Positions 42,980 through 52,117 are shown, numbered from the stretch's first letter. The stretch: DNA of 64,000 nucleotides from an alpha proteobacterium AAP38 (GCA_001296005.1 LJHR01000027.1:1-64000), one strand, 5' to 3'. The notes: a model not told the origin generated them from the letters alone. Made by a program: numbers and translations.

Positions 42980-44203
42980 TTACCGGGGCGTCCATGCCGA
43001 GACGGCGGCCAGGAACGCATCGGCTTCCTCATGGGGCTCATCATTACCGGGCGGGAAATAGCTGAGCTTGACCACAACGGTGCGGGTCGCCCGATCAACG
43101 AAGATGTACTGGCCCTGAAGCCCGATCGCCTGGAACGAATGGTCGTTGGGGATCCACCATTGATAGCCATAGCCGGGCCCCGGCCCACCCGTGGCCTTGG
43201 TGGATTCCCGCACCCATTCAGGCGACACGATCTGACGCCCGTTCGCCTTGCCGTCCAGCAGCATCATCTGACCGATGCGGGCGAAATCGCGCGCAGTGGC
43301 ATTGAAGCCCGCACCATTGAATTCCCGCCCAATGCCGGGCTGGCCATCCATGATGAAAAACCCGTCGCGTTCCGCGCCCAACGGTTCCCACAGGCGCTGG
43401 GCGGCATAAGCGGCAATGGTGCTGCCGCCACTGACCCGTTCCAGCAGCAGGCCCAGAACGGCGGTATCCAGGGTCTTGTACTGAAAGACCTCGCCCGGCT
43501 TGTGCTGCCGCTTGATGGTCTTGGCGGCATCGACGAAGCGGATGACGTTGGAAACCAGCGCCTGTTCATGGTTACGGGCCGCAATGCCGGGATTGGCGAA
43601 ATCGTACCGTTCCTCGTAATCGACACCCGACCGCATCTGCAGAACCTGACGGACGGTCGCGCCGTCATAGCCGCTGCCCTTCAGTTCCGGCAGATAGACG
43701 GTGATCTTGTCATCCAGGGACTTGATGCGCCCCTCCTGCACAGCCACGCCGATCAGGATCGAGGTGATGGACTTGGTGACGGACCAGGCCATGAAACGCG
43801 TCTGGGCATTGGTATTGTTCCGGTAAATCTCCGAAACGATCCGGCCATCCTTCATGACCAGTAAGGCGTTGGTGTAATTCCGCTCCAGGAACTGTTCGGG
43901 CGTATATTGCTGCCCCTTGTAGGTATAGGTGAAATCCAGCGCATGGTCGGCGCGGGGCAGTTCCCAGATGCTGCCGGACCGGGCCACGGTGCGCGTGGTG
44001 AACAGATAATCCATCTCGTGGAACGTCAGGGCATTGACGTCCGCGTCATTCATCTTGCGGCGAAGATCCTGGACCGCCGGCGGCACGGTCGATGCCGGCA
44101 GCGTCGGGTCCGGGGCCGGCGCCGGGTATCCCAACACCATGCCGGGCGCCAGCGCGACCATAAGCGCCAAAGCACTGTTACGAAGAATTCGACCAGCTTT
44201 CAT
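42980..44203 (-). CDS. Exported class C beta-lactamase-fold serine hydrolase
   Basis: A 407-residue penicillin-binding-protein-fold hydrolase with a signal peptide (LALMVALAPGMVLG). The SxxK nucleophile motif is Ser141-Val-Thr-Lys144 (AWSVTKSITSIL), and a Tyr typical of the second motif lies in SGVDYEERY. The C-terminal GYGYQWWIPN stretch is like that of 6-aminohexanoate-dimer hydrolases and esterases of this family. It would act on an ester or amide in the periplasm, not necessarily a beta-lactam. It is upstream of the TonB receptor in the same direction, so it probably handles the receptor's ligand. Confidence 0.85.
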   Translation of the reverse strand: MKAGRILRNSALALMVALAPGMVLGYPAPAPDPTLPASTVPPAVQDLRRKMNDADVNALTFHEMDYLFTTRTVARSGSIWELPRADHALDFTYTYKGQQYTPEQFLERNYTNALLVMKDGRIVSEIYRNNTNAQTRFMAWSVTKSITSILIGVAVQEGRIKSLDDKITVYLPELKGSGYDGATVRQVLQMRSGVDYEERYDFANPGIAARNHEQALVSNVIRFVDAAKTIKRQHKPGEVFQYKTLDTAVLGLLLERVSGGSTIAAYAAQRLWEPLGAERDGFFIMDGQPGIGREFNGAGFNATARDFARIGQMMLLDGKANGRQIVSPEWVRESTKATGGPGPGYGYQWWIPNDHSFQAIGLQGQYIFVDRATRTVVVKLSYFPPGNDEPHEEADAFLAAVSAWTPR

Positions 44204-44318
44204 AGCTTCCCCCCTGACAGGCGGCTTTGGGCCGCACCATTGCGAAACTGGAGCCTGGATGGCGTCTCCGTTCGCTTTCGTGCCTGCATTGTTGGGGAAG
44301 TGATGGATGATCGGCGAC

Positions 44319-44330
44319 TCCCATATGGGA
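44319..44330. promoter_or_regulatory. Palindrome upstream of the hydrolase-receptor operon
   Basis: TCCCATATGGGA is a perfect 12-bp palindrome about 115 bases upstream of the hydrolase start and 75 bases downstream of the LuxR-type gene. It could be the binding site of that regulator. The support is only its symmetry and place. Confidence 0.35.
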
Positions 44331-44405
44331 TATCGCAGTAACGATCAGCGCGGATTTATCCGCGTCATGCCATAGCTCGCAGGGGCGACGTCCACGCCCG
44401 CAACG

Positions 44406-45533
44406 TTACTGGCTGAGCCGCATGGCGAGCGAGGTACAGACCCGTCGGACCAGTTCGGCTTGCCGCGGACACCCGGCCTTCGCCAAGGCGTTCTTCAGCT
44501 GGATGCGGGCCGTTCCCTCCGAAATGCCGCGTTGCTGGGCATAGTCGCGCAGCGACAGGCCATCGCAGAGGCCCGCCGTCAAACGCGCTTCCGCATTGGA
44601 CATGCCGAAAAGCGATGCGACCGCCGCCGGAGAGATGTTTAGGGGGCGTCCCGGTTCCCGCAGCAGCAGCGCCACGGTCCCGGACATGTCCCGTGCGCCC
44701 TGTGCCGACTGTGAACGCAGTCCAAGGGCCATGACCTGTACCGACGTTTCCACATCTGCCCGGCCCAAGGTCAGTTGCGGTGACCGCTCACCGTCATCAA
44801 CTGCCACCTGCGCCAGCATGGATCGCAGGGCCCCGCTGTCACCGGGGTGAACGGCGCGGATATGTCCGGCAACCTCCCGCAGGACCGGGGAACGATCCAG
44901 AATGGACAAGGCTTCGTTGTTTGCCCACATGATGAAGCCGGTATCGTTGCACAGGACAAGGCCGGCTCCCAGGGCGTTGCCTGCCTCCATCAGTAGATCG
45001 GCACGCGATACCGCCGCCTGTAATTGCCCGCTGATTTGGACTGCCTGGCGTAGATGCAGGAGAAGCTGCTGTGTCAGCCTTTCCTCCTCCTGGCCCATCT
45101 GCTGATCGGTTGTTGCCGGCTGATGAAGGATAAGGGCCAGGAAACGCCCCGGAGACAATTCGATAATGCCACTGAGGTTAGGGCCGAATTCCAGCATCTG
45201 ACGGCGACGCTGTATTTCCTTCAACTCCACGGAACCTGCCGGAAATATCTCCTCATCCCGCTCAATGGCCACCTGTCCGACCATATGTTGTGTGGGGGGA
45301 ATGCGAAGCCGGGGATTGCTGTCGTTATTGAGGATACGGTCATGGTTCTGCTGGTGGGACAGCGAATAGGTATCCCGCATGTTCCAGATGGGGCGCGTAA
45401 TCCCCGCCCTATAGTCCAGAACCTGGACGACTGCGCTACGGATGGACATGTATTTGCAAAGGTGGTCAAGCGCCAGCGGCCACCGGTCAGGCGCGGATGT
45501 GCAGGCATATAAATCCAGAAGCAACTCCTGCAT
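44406..45533 (-). CDS. LuxR-type helix-turn-helix transcriptional regulator
   Basis: A 375-residue regulator. The last 65 residues are a LuxR/GerE helix-turn-helix (SNAEARLTAGLCDGLSLRDY, then GISEGTARIQLKNALAKAGC). The first 300 residues contain a PAS-like central part (AGNALGAGLVLCNDTGFIMW) but no receiver domain or autoinducer domain that I recognise. GAGGGGG precedes the ATG. It stands 200 bases upstream of the serine hydrolase and TonB receptor genes on the same strand and is their likely regulator. Confidence 0.85.
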   Translation of the reverse strand: MQELLLDLYACTSAPDRWPLALDHLCKYMSIRSAVVQVLDYRAGITRPIWNMRDTYSLSHQQNHDRILNNDSNPRLRIPPTQHMVGQVAIERDEEIFPAGSVELKEIQRRRQMLEFGPNLSGIIELSPGRFLALILHQPATTDQQMGQEEERLTQQLLLHLRQAVQISGQLQAAVSRADLLMEAGNALGAGLVLCNDTGFIMWANNEALSILDRSPVLREVAGHIRAVHPGDSGALRSMLAQVAVDDGERSPQLTLGRADVETSVQVMALGLRSQSAQGARDMSGTVALLLREPGRPLNISPAAVASLFGMSNAEARLTAGLCDGLSLRDYAQQRGISEGTARIQLKNALAKAGCPRQAELVRRVCTSLAMRLSQ

Positions 45534-45695
45534 GGCCCCCTCAACGCATTGTTATTATTTTATATTCCGACCGGAGTCAGGTATTTCAATCGCAGTCCAT
45601 CAGATGCGAAAGCCTGTTAACACCCATCGCCACCCCGTCACAGGCTGCGCACCATCGAATCATATCAGTTTATTCTGAAAAACTCATCTGTGTGT

Positions 45696-45740
45696 GGTGT
45701 CGGAGCGGCTTTCCTTGGGCTGCAAAGCCGCTCCGACACC
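45696..45740. terminator. Perfect 17-bp inverted repeat between the helicase and LuxR genes
   Basis: GGTGTCGGAGCGGCTTT and its exact complement flank an 11-base loop. It lies 48 bases beyond the stop of the minus-strand helicase gene, with GTTTTT a little further in that direction. The simplest reading is a terminator for the helicase gene; its length and perfection would also fit the end of a small mobile repeat. The remaining spacer (45534-45787) shows no gene. Confidence 0.5.
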
Positions 45741-45787
45741 TGAGGAGTTGATCAGACTATGCCGAATGCCGTGCAGAAACTGTCTGC

Positions 45788-48700
45788 TCACAAGGGATCA
45801 GCTCTCCATCGTTTGGCTCCCAACGCGCTAAATTCTTCCCATAGTGTTTTGGTGTGATGTTGAACTGGGGTGCCACGCAGGGCGAACGACGTCTCCTTGC
45901 GGCTATAGGCAGAGTCTCGGCTGGCGGACAGCCAATTGAACGACCCTTCGACCAGCAGCGTGTCGTCGGCGGCAAGGGTCTTGGCGTGCACCCTGGTGGT
46001 AACCATGACGGCAGCGCCAGCTTTGGCCAGGGCAGTGCGCAGGGGTGCTGTATCGATCTCGCTGCGCATTTCCTGGGATGTTGACATACCCGTATAGATC
46101 GTCACCTCAACGCCCGCGTCCGTTGCCGTTTCTATAAGGTTTAGGATCTGGTCAGCATTGATGGCCGCCTGGGTCAGGAAGGGGGAGGAGACCAGTAGCC
46201 GCTCTCGCGCAATCTGGAACGCCTCCACCAGCAGGGTGCGGTGCTGTTCCGTTCCGTCGATCCGCTCCATTTGGGCGGCAGCGCTGCTATAGGCCAGAGC
46301 GGGTCGCACATCGGTCAATTCGTTCTCGGGCGAACGATAAAGATGCCGCGCGAGGATGGCGGAGGGAGCGTGACCGGCCGAGGCATCGAAAAGGCTCATG
46401 TCCCCAATGACGACGAAGGTATTTTTTGCTCGGCTTACAGCGACGTTCAGCATGTGAACGCCGCGGTTGAAGAAGGGGGTGCCGCCATTTGATGAGGCGA
46501 AGTTAACCGTGGGTGAAAACACCACCAGATTTCGCTCCATCCCCTGCAGGGTATGGACGGTTCCTACCGTCACCAACGCAGCCTTATCGCCAAGGTGCTT
46601 CTCCAGTGCTTGGCGAAGCACCCCGCATTGCGAGCCGAATGGGGTAATCACTGCCACGCGCTCGTCCGGCGGGCCGCCGTAACATTCACCCAGGGTGTTC
46701 CAATGGCGGGCCAGCCATTCAGCGATGGCCTGGGCTTCCACCATGTTGGTCCAGGATTTACCGACCCGTCTGGCTTGCCCCCTGACATGGGCCCAGGACA
46801 TGGGTTCGATCCAGGGATCGCTCTCCTCCGGCTTCATGCAGATGAGGCGTTTGTAGACGAGGTCGTTGCAGAAACTGATGACCTTTGGCACGCAGCGAAA
46901 ATGTTCGCGCAGCAGTATGCCGGGCACCTGTGTGTCAGAATCGCCAAATGCCGTTGCCATTTGAAACGCAGCCATCACAGAGCCGCCAGCATGGTTCAAC
47001 CCCTGGCGACGACACGCGATCTGCTGGGCGTCTGTAAGGCCTTCTGCTTCCAAAAGCTGCCCGTCCGACGCTTCGGAGAAATTTTCCACAGGCTGCAACT
47101 GGTGCACGTCGCCCACGGCGATCGCGCGGCGGGCCAGACCGAGCAGCCCCAAGCCCAGGTCGGGGGCAACCTGACCAGCCTCATCATAAATCAGCAGGTC
47201 AACGGGGAGGGGCAATGGCTGGGTACCGTCCCGGTCCCCGCTGTAATAGCAATTGTGCTGCGCCACTTTGTAGACGGTGCCGACGATGCAGGGGACCACA
47301 TGGGCGCAAGCCGTCAGGAAAAGCGGGCGTGTTGCCCGCCCCTTGTAGCCACGGCTACCGGTCCAGGCCTCGTCCCAATCGCTGACGCGCTGTAGAAATT
47401 GCCCTTCGCGCAGACGCAGGGCCAAGTCGAAGGCGCGGGCGCGCAGTTCATTGTCCATCCGGTCTTGAAAGGCTGCCTCAAATTCAGGGCTGCCGGGTTC
47501 CGTGCCCACCCAGCCGCGCAGCGCTTCTGCGGTCTGCCGGCCTTCTGTGTCGGCTTGCAGTAACCCTGCTCGTTCGCTCTGTAAGGCATTGATCCGTGCT
47601 TGGGCTGTTGCTTCGGCATTGACCGGCAGGGTGCTTGGGCGTTGAGCCTGGAATTTAGCATCGACCCTTGTGAAGACGGACATCAGCGTGGGTAGTGCCG
47701 GTGTCTCCGGGGGGAGGATAGCCAGTGAAATGGCGCTCTGCCGCAATAGTTCAGCGCGGGCGGCGTCAATTCCGGCCACGAAGGAAAACAGTTTCATCCA
47801 CCAGGGATGCAGAGTGGCGCGATAGCGCAATGTGTTGATGGCGTTGTCATGCTCCCGGCTGATTTCCTTCAGGCGCTGCTGCTCTTGCTGCCTGCGGTCG
47901 GCAAGGCGCGCCAGATCCGCGATGGCTTCCGTTTCAGCGGCGGCCAAGGCGGCGATATGGTTGGCAACAGCCGCTCTGGCAGCCAGCCAGCGGTCAACCT
48001 CTTGCTTGCGACGGGACTGCTGGTCTATCTCGTTGACGACATGCTCCAGCGCGGCGGTCAGCGCCTTGCATGCGGCGGCGATGTCGTCGTCATCGGGATC
48101 AATGGCGCTGAATTGTGGGCCGGTTGCCTGCTGCCATTCGGCGAACCGGCTTAGAAAATATACCCTCGCCTCCTCCTGATAGGGCTTGGCGAACAGCCGG
48201 ACGCGCAACTCATCGAAGATCAGGCTTTCCTTGGCTTTTGCCTTGGCGTCTTCCGACGAGACGTAGGCTACCCATTGGTCGATTTGCGGCAGCCAGCGTT
48301 GACCCTCAATCGACGCGCTGGCACCAGATTTGCCGATGTCTTTGGCAGCATTCAGCACCGCCTGGTTATTGGTAGAGGTGATGATGATGCGGGGCGGTTC
48401 CTGTCCCAGGACGGCGGCGCGCACCACCGTGTCGGCGATCAGGCTTTTGAGCAGGCTGGTCTTTCCCGTGCCCGGCGGACCGTTGACCGCCAGAACCTGG
48501 CCATCTTCCAGCAGGGCTGCCGCTGCAACGGCGTCCCGTTGCTTGGCATTCAGGGCGCGTCCACCGGTATGGCCCAACCGGCGCGTGTTCGGGGGAATGG
48601 GGACCGCCGATTGGCCCTGATTGCCTTTGATGACGGCTGTCAATGTGGCGGGCGGTGATTCTGCCTTCGCCCACGCGTCATAGAGGGGCAGCAGCAGCTT

Positions 48701-49387
48701 GCCGGAGGATGAATTCCGATCCCAGGACAGCACCAGAGGTCGTTCGCGTTGCCATCCCGCGGGCAGCCACTGGCAGGCGGGTTCATCCGCTATCTTGGCG
48801 AACATATCCTCGGCATAAGCAAGTCGGGCGGACCAGTCTTCCTGCCTGTTCACCACCTGCTCACGGATGGCGGCATCGTAGTCGTCATAGGTCGCCACCG
48901 GGGGCGGCCAGGCGTTGGCTCTGTCCCCCACGGGCGGGTCCAGCAGCGGACGGGGGATGAAGGGTAGATGGCCGAGATCTGGCATCAGCCCGCCGTCAGG
49001 GTTCAGGATTGCGGGCACCCAATAGAGAGGCAGTTGGTCGCCATCGGTCTCGCGCGACCGACCACTGACCGGGGAGACGCAGTAGGGTGCGACCACGACG
49101 GAGATGGGAAAACGCTCGACCGGTTCCTTCCGGAAAGCCCCATTCTCATCGTTGGAAGCCCGTTTCCTCCCCGTCGTCGGAGCGGCGGATCGCCTTGGGC
49201 TCAGTTGATCATACAGCCTGTCCATGACGGTGGCCGGCAACTGCCCCTGGCCGATGGCGTCGGAATCGATCGATTGCGCCCCCGCCATATCCGGCGATCG
49301 CAGAAGCCCTTCCCGGAGGCACTGGCGCCAATACCGGATTAGCGATGTCGGTAAGGTATCGGTGTTTGGCGAGACGTGGGGGTCCAT
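45788..49387 (-). CDS. SF1 helicase with C-terminal phospholipase-D nuclease domain (candidate defence protein)
   Basis: A 1199-residue single protein. After about 290 residues without a recognised domain comes an UPF1/Dna2-like superfamily 1 helicase: Walker A GPPGTGKTS (303-311), a coiled, charged insertion (about 430-540), Walker B LLIYDEAGQ (731-739), motif III AVGDVHQLQPV, motif IV LREHFRC, motif V GTVHTLQGMERNLVVFS and motif VI LNVAVSRAKNTFVVIGD (980-996). The last 150 residues form a PLD-type domain with one HKD motif (His1134-x-Lys1136-x4-Asp) followed by GSFNWLS. One HKD suggests dimerisation to form a full active site. There is no signal peptide. It is transcribed alone, with 250 and 500 bases of non-coding DNA around it. 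Helicase plus nuclease in one chain recalls single-protein phage-defence systems such as Nhi, but the domain types differ and function is inferred. Confidence 0.85.
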   Translation of the reverse strand: MDPHVSPNTDTLPTSLIRYWRQCLREGLLRSPDMAGAQSIDSDAIGQGQLPATVMDRLYDQLSPRRSAAPTTGRKRASNDENGAFRKEPVERFPISVVVAPYCVSPVSGRSRETDGDQLPLYWVPAILNPDGGLMPDLGHLPFIPRPLLDPPVGDRANAWPPPVATYDDYDAAIREQVVNRQEDWSARLAYAEDMFAKIADEPACQWLPAGWQRERPLVLSWDRNSSSGKLLLPLYDAWAKAESPPATLTAVIKGNQGQSAVPIPPNTRRLGHTGGRALNAKQRDAVAAAALLEDGQVLAVNGPPGTGKTSLLKSLIADTVVRAAVLGQEPPRIIITSTNNQAVLNAAKDIGKSGASASIEGQRWLPQIDQWVAYVSSEDAKAKAKESLIFDELRVRLFAKPYQEEARVYFLSRFAEWQQATGPQFSAIDPDDDDIAAACKALTAALEHVVNEIDQQSRRKQEVDRWLAARAAVANHIAALAAAETEAIADLARLADRRQQEQQRLKEISREHDNAINTLRYRATLHPWWMKLFSFVAGIDAARAELLRQSAISLAILPPETPALPTLMSVFTRVDAKFQAQRPSTLPVNAEATAQARINALQSERAGLLQADTEGRQTAEALRGWVGTEPGSPEFEAAFQDRMDNELRARAFDLALRLREGQFLQRVSDWDEAWTGSRGYKGRATRPLFLTACAHVVPCIVGTVYKVAQHNCYYSGDRDGTQPLPLPVDLLIYDEAGQVAPDLGLGLLGLARRAIAVGDVHQLQPVENFSEASDGQLLEAEGLTDAQQIACRRQGLNHAGGSVMAAFQMATAFGDSDTQVPGILLREHFRCVPKVISFCNDLVYKRLICMKPEESDPWIEPMSWAHVRGQARRVGKSWTNMVEAQAIAEWLARHWNTLGECYGGPPDERVAVITPFGSQCGVLRQALEKHLGDKAALVTVGTVHTLQGMERNLVVFSPTVNFASSNGGTPFFNRGVHMLNVAVSRAKNTFVVIGDMSLFDASAGHAPSAILARHLYRSPENELTDVRPALAYSSAAAQMERIDGTEQHRTLLVEAFQIARERLLVSSPFLTQAAINADQILNLIETATDAGVEVTIYTGMSTSQEMRSEIDTAPLRTALAKAGAAVMVTTRVHAKTLAADDTLLVEGSFNWLSASRDSAYSRKETSFALRGTPVQHHTKTLWEEFSALGAKRWRADPL

Positions 49388-49845
49388 AGGCTAAATCATC
49401 CGGGAGACGTAAGTTAATTAGTCATTTCTTGTTTTGAGATGCGGGTTATTGCAACCTTTTGGCAGAGGGGGCAGATGGCTGGCCATGACTTGGCTTCTGG
49501 AGATACGAGATCATCCTGGATGTTGCGCCTGTAACCGACAGAGAGATCGGTCGTAAGCCGAGGGGGGGGGAAAGCGTCGGTGGTCCCAAGATCGGCTGTT
49601 CGGCGCACACGCTGAACGAAGGGGTGACGAAGGCCGAAACGGTCAATGGCCTCTCACAGCGGACCTCATCCACAGGCGAGCACTGTGGAAGTCTTTTGAA
49701 GCCGTTGAATACGCAACCCTCGAATGGGCAGGCTGGTGCTTGGCTGTTGCTCAGCCAACAAATAAACAAATCCATTGTGTTCAATTTTTTGTTTCACATA
49801 CTAAAACTCTAAAGACTCCGGCCTTAGCCGCTATATTGGCTGATA
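49388..49845. other. Long intergenic region between helicase and FMN reductase genes
   Basis: About 460 bases with no convincing gene; the open frames inside give low-quality products without ribosome sites. It must hold the helicase promoter near 49390-49440. An inverted repeat TTGGCTG-N5-CAGCCAA at 49740-49758 lies about 105 bases upstream of the -24 element of P4, the distance expected for an activator site, but its sequence differs from the sites before P2 and P3. Confidence 0.45.
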
Positions 49846-49861
49846 TGGCATGATATTTGCC
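49846..49861 (+). promoter_or_regulatory. Sigma-54 (-24/-12) promoter P4
   Basis: TGGCATGATATTTGCC has GG at 49847-49848 and GC at 49859-49860, 12 bases apart. The ATG of the FMN reductase gene follows 42 bases later. It would drive the operon of FMN reductase, importer, DszB-like protein, binding protein and perhaps the activator at 55228. Confidence 0.8.
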
Positions 49862-49901
49862 AATACGCTCCATGGCAATATCGCCCACCATGGAGGTTCC
49901 C

Positions 49902-50471
49902 ATGCGTATCGTCGGCCTATCCGGCAGCTTGTCCCGCCAGTCGCGTATCACCACGCTGGTGGAGGATATGGTCTGTCGTCTGGCCGCACAGCTGGGGCCC
50001 GCCCAAACAAGGCTGGTGGAGGTGGCGGCATTGGCCCCGGCCCTGGCCGGGACGTTGCACCCGCGCGATGCGCTGCCCGCGCTATACAACGCTTTTGCGG
50101 CGCTGCGCACTGCCGATATCCTGGTGGTCGGCACGCCGGTTCAGAAGGGGTCCTACACCGGACTGCTGAAGCATTTCCTTGACCTGCTGGACCCGGATGA
50201 TCTGGCCGGAAAGACCGTGGTGCTGGCCGCCATGGGGGCGGCGGCGGACCCGCTGTCGATCATTGATCATCAACTGCGACCGCTTTTCGCCTATTTCGGC
50301 ACCCATACGGTGCCTACGGGCCTGTTCGTCCGGGATGGGGACTTTCAGGTCGATGTCGATGGCAGCTACGTCTTGTCCTCTGCGGCATTGCTGGCCCAGG
50401 CGGATCGTATTGCCGATGAAGTGGCGCGGCTGACGCGGGGAACGCTGGCCGGCGTTCCGGTCGTGGCTTGA
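49902..50471 (+). CDS. NAD(P)H-dependent FMN reductase (SsuE/MsuE/SfnF-like)
   Basis: A 189-residue flavodoxin-fold reductase that makes FMNH2 for two-component monooxygenases. It starts with RIVGLSGSLSRQSRI (phosphate-binding loop) and has the substrate-side motif GTPVQKGSYTGLLKHFLDLL that is typical of SsuE/MsuE. The ATG at 49902 follows GGAGG by 6 bases; the open frame from 49857 is not supported. It is the first gene behind sigma-54 promoter P4, ahead of the importer genes. It is the only clear dedicated FMN reductase in the window, so it probably serves the LLM and DszC-like enzymes encoded elsewhere in the island. Confidence 0.92.
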   Translation: MRIVGLSGSLSRQSRITTLVEDMVCRLAAQLGPAQTRLVEVAALAPALAGTLHPRDALPALYNAFAALRTADILVVGTPVQKGSYTGLLKHFLDLLDPDDLAGKTVVLAAMGAAADPLSIIDHQLRPLFAYFGTHTVPTGLFVRDGDFQVDVDGSYVLSSAALLAQADRIADEVARLTRGTLAGVPVVA

Positions 50472-50486
50472 GGTGGAGGCGAGACG

Positions 50487-51245
50487 ATGCGATCGACCCT
50501 TCAACAACGCTTGCTGCCATTACTGGTTCCCGGACTGATCCTGGCCACCTGGTTCGCCGTCACCAGCGGGGATGATTTTACGGCCCAGGTGTTGGTGCCA
50601 CCCGCTGCCGTTCTTGATAGTTTCAACGAGTTGCTGGCCAGCGGCGAGCTGGCCGACCATTTACGCGCCAGCTTGTCGCGTCTGCTGCTGGGCTTCGGCA
50701 TCGGTTCGGGTTTGGGGTTGGGCTTCGGCATCCTGCTGGCTCGCTCCGCCCTGGTGAATGCCTTTGCGGGCCCGTTCTTTCAGGCGGTGCGGCAGGTGCC
50801 GTCCATCGCCTTTCTGCCCATGCTGATCCTGCTGCTAGGTGTGGATGAGGGGTTCAAGCTGGCCATCGTCGCCAAGGCAGCTTTCTTCCCCGTGGCTCTG
50901 GCCACCCATGATGCGGTCAAGGGCATTTCAAAGGGATGGCTGGAAGTGGCCGCCATCTATCGCCTGTCGCCCCTGCGTGTGCTGTTTCGTCTGATCCTGC
51001 CGGCCACGGTGCCGCCGGTGCTGACGGGCCTGCGTCTGGGACTGACGCGCGCCTGGATCGTGCTGGTCGCGGCAGAACTGATGGCGGCGGAGAATGGCAT
51101 CGGCCAGATGATGGAGATGGGCCGCCAGATGTTCCGCATCGACACGGTGATGGTGGGGGTGGCCCTGACCGGCCTGATCGGGTTTGCCCTGGATCAGGGC
51201 GTGCGGTTGGCCGAACGCCGGCTGGTCCGCTGGAAAGCGGTTTGA
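50487..51245 (+). CDS. ABC transporter permease, sulfonate/taurine type, first of two
   Basis: A 252-residue inner-membrane permease of the SsuC/TauC group, about six hydrophobic segments, with the EAA loop GWLEVAAIYRLSPLRVLFRL. It begins 15 bases after the FMN reductase gene and is followed 13 bases later by a second, different permease. Two distinct permeases for one importer suggest a heterodimeric channel, which is less usual than the SsuC homodimer. Confidence 0.9.
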   Translation: MRSTLQQRLLPLLVPGLILATWFAVTSGDDFTAQVLVPPAAVLDSFNELLASGELADHLRASLSRLLLGFGIGSGLGLGFGILLARSALVNAFAGPFFQAVRQVPSIAFLPMLILLLGVDEGFKLAIVAKAAFFPVALATHDAVKGISKGWLEVAAIYRLSPLRVLFRLILPATVPPVLTGLRLGLTRAWIVLVAAELMAAENGIGQMMEMGRQMFRIDTVMVGVALTGLIGFALDQGVRLAERRLVRWKAV

Positions 51246-51258
51246 GGAGGGTTGGAAC

Positions 51259-52101
51259 ATGTCACTGATCGCTGAATTCCCTCCTACCTCCTTCGTTTAT
51301 GCCGACCGGATTGAGGATCATGATCCGCCGCCGGCCTGGCTGGTCGCCCTGGTCAAGCGGGCGCGCGGTCTGGTGCTGCCGCTTCTGCTGGCCGCCGCCT
51401 GGCATTGGGCGTCCAGCATCGACGCCAGCATGGCTTACGCCTTTGTGCCGCTGGATCAGGTCTGGGAGCGGCTGTTGCAATTGCTGTCCACGGGCGAACT
51501 GGCCATCAATGCCGGCTCCAGCCTTGGCCGCGCCCTGACCGGGCTGGCACTTGGCGGTCTGTCGGGCATCCTGCTGGGCAGCCTGATGGCCGGGTTCCCC
51601 CTGGTGGAGCGGCTGTTTGGGCCGCTGTTACAGGCCTTCCGGCAGGTACCGCCGCTGGGCTGGCTGCCGTTGGTCGGTCTGTGGCTGGGCAGCGGGGAGG
51701 AGGCCAAGCAATTGCTGGTCGCCGTCGCCGCCTTTCATCCGCTGCTGCTTAATTCCTATGAGGGCTTTGCCCAGGCAGAGAAGAAGCATCTGGAGGTGGG
51801 GCGGGTGCTGATGCTGTCCCGCTGGCGGAGTTTCCGCTTCATCCTGCTGCCTACGGCCTTGCCGTCCATTCTGACTGGCGTGGGCCAGGCGCTGGCCTTT
51901 GCCTGGATTTCCACCATTGGCGTGGAACTGCTGTTCGGCACGGGGGCTGGACTGGGGTCCCTGATGCACACCGCACAGATGGCGGGCGACATGGGTGTCG
52001 TTCTGCTGTGCGTCATCTCCATCGGCCTGATGGGCTATGGCCTGAACCTGATCCTGTCGCTGGTCCGCGCGCGTCTGCTGCGCTGGCGCGTCACCGGCTG
52101 A
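51259..52101 (+). CDS. ABC transporter permease, sulfonate/taurine type, second of two
   Basis: A 280-residue permease of the same family, with a hydrophilic N-terminus of about 35 residues and the EAA loop HLEVGRVLMLSRWRSFRFIL. The start at 51259 (MSLIAEFPPT) follows GAGGAGGG; the frame is open further upstream inside the previous gene. It differs enough from its neighbour to be a separate subunit rather than a fresh duplicate. Confidence 0.9.
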   Translation: MSLIAEFPPTSFVYADRIEDHDPPPAWLVALVKRARGLVLPLLLAAAWHWASSIDASMAYAFVPLDQVWERLLQLLSTGELAINAGSSLGRALTGLALGGLSGILLGSLMAGFPLVERLFGPLLQAFRQVPPLGWLPLVGLWLGSGEEAKQLLVAVAAFHPLLLNSYEGFAQAEKKHLEVGRVLMLSRWRSFRFILLPTALPSILTGVGQALAFAWISTIGVELLFGTGAGLGSLMHTAQMAGDMGVVLLCVISIGLMGYGLNLILSLVRARLLRWRVTG

Positions 52102-52117
52102 ACGTGGGAAAATCATC

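Noticed and set aside
45696-45740. CRISPR-like repeat or attachment site
   Set aside because: There is only one inverted pair, no direct repeat array, no tRNA gene and no integrase nearby.
49446-49784. Minus-strand open frame of 112 codons upstream of the helicase gene
   Set aside because: There is no ribosome site, no family resemblance and a Pro/Ser/Cys-rich product; it was treated as non-coding.
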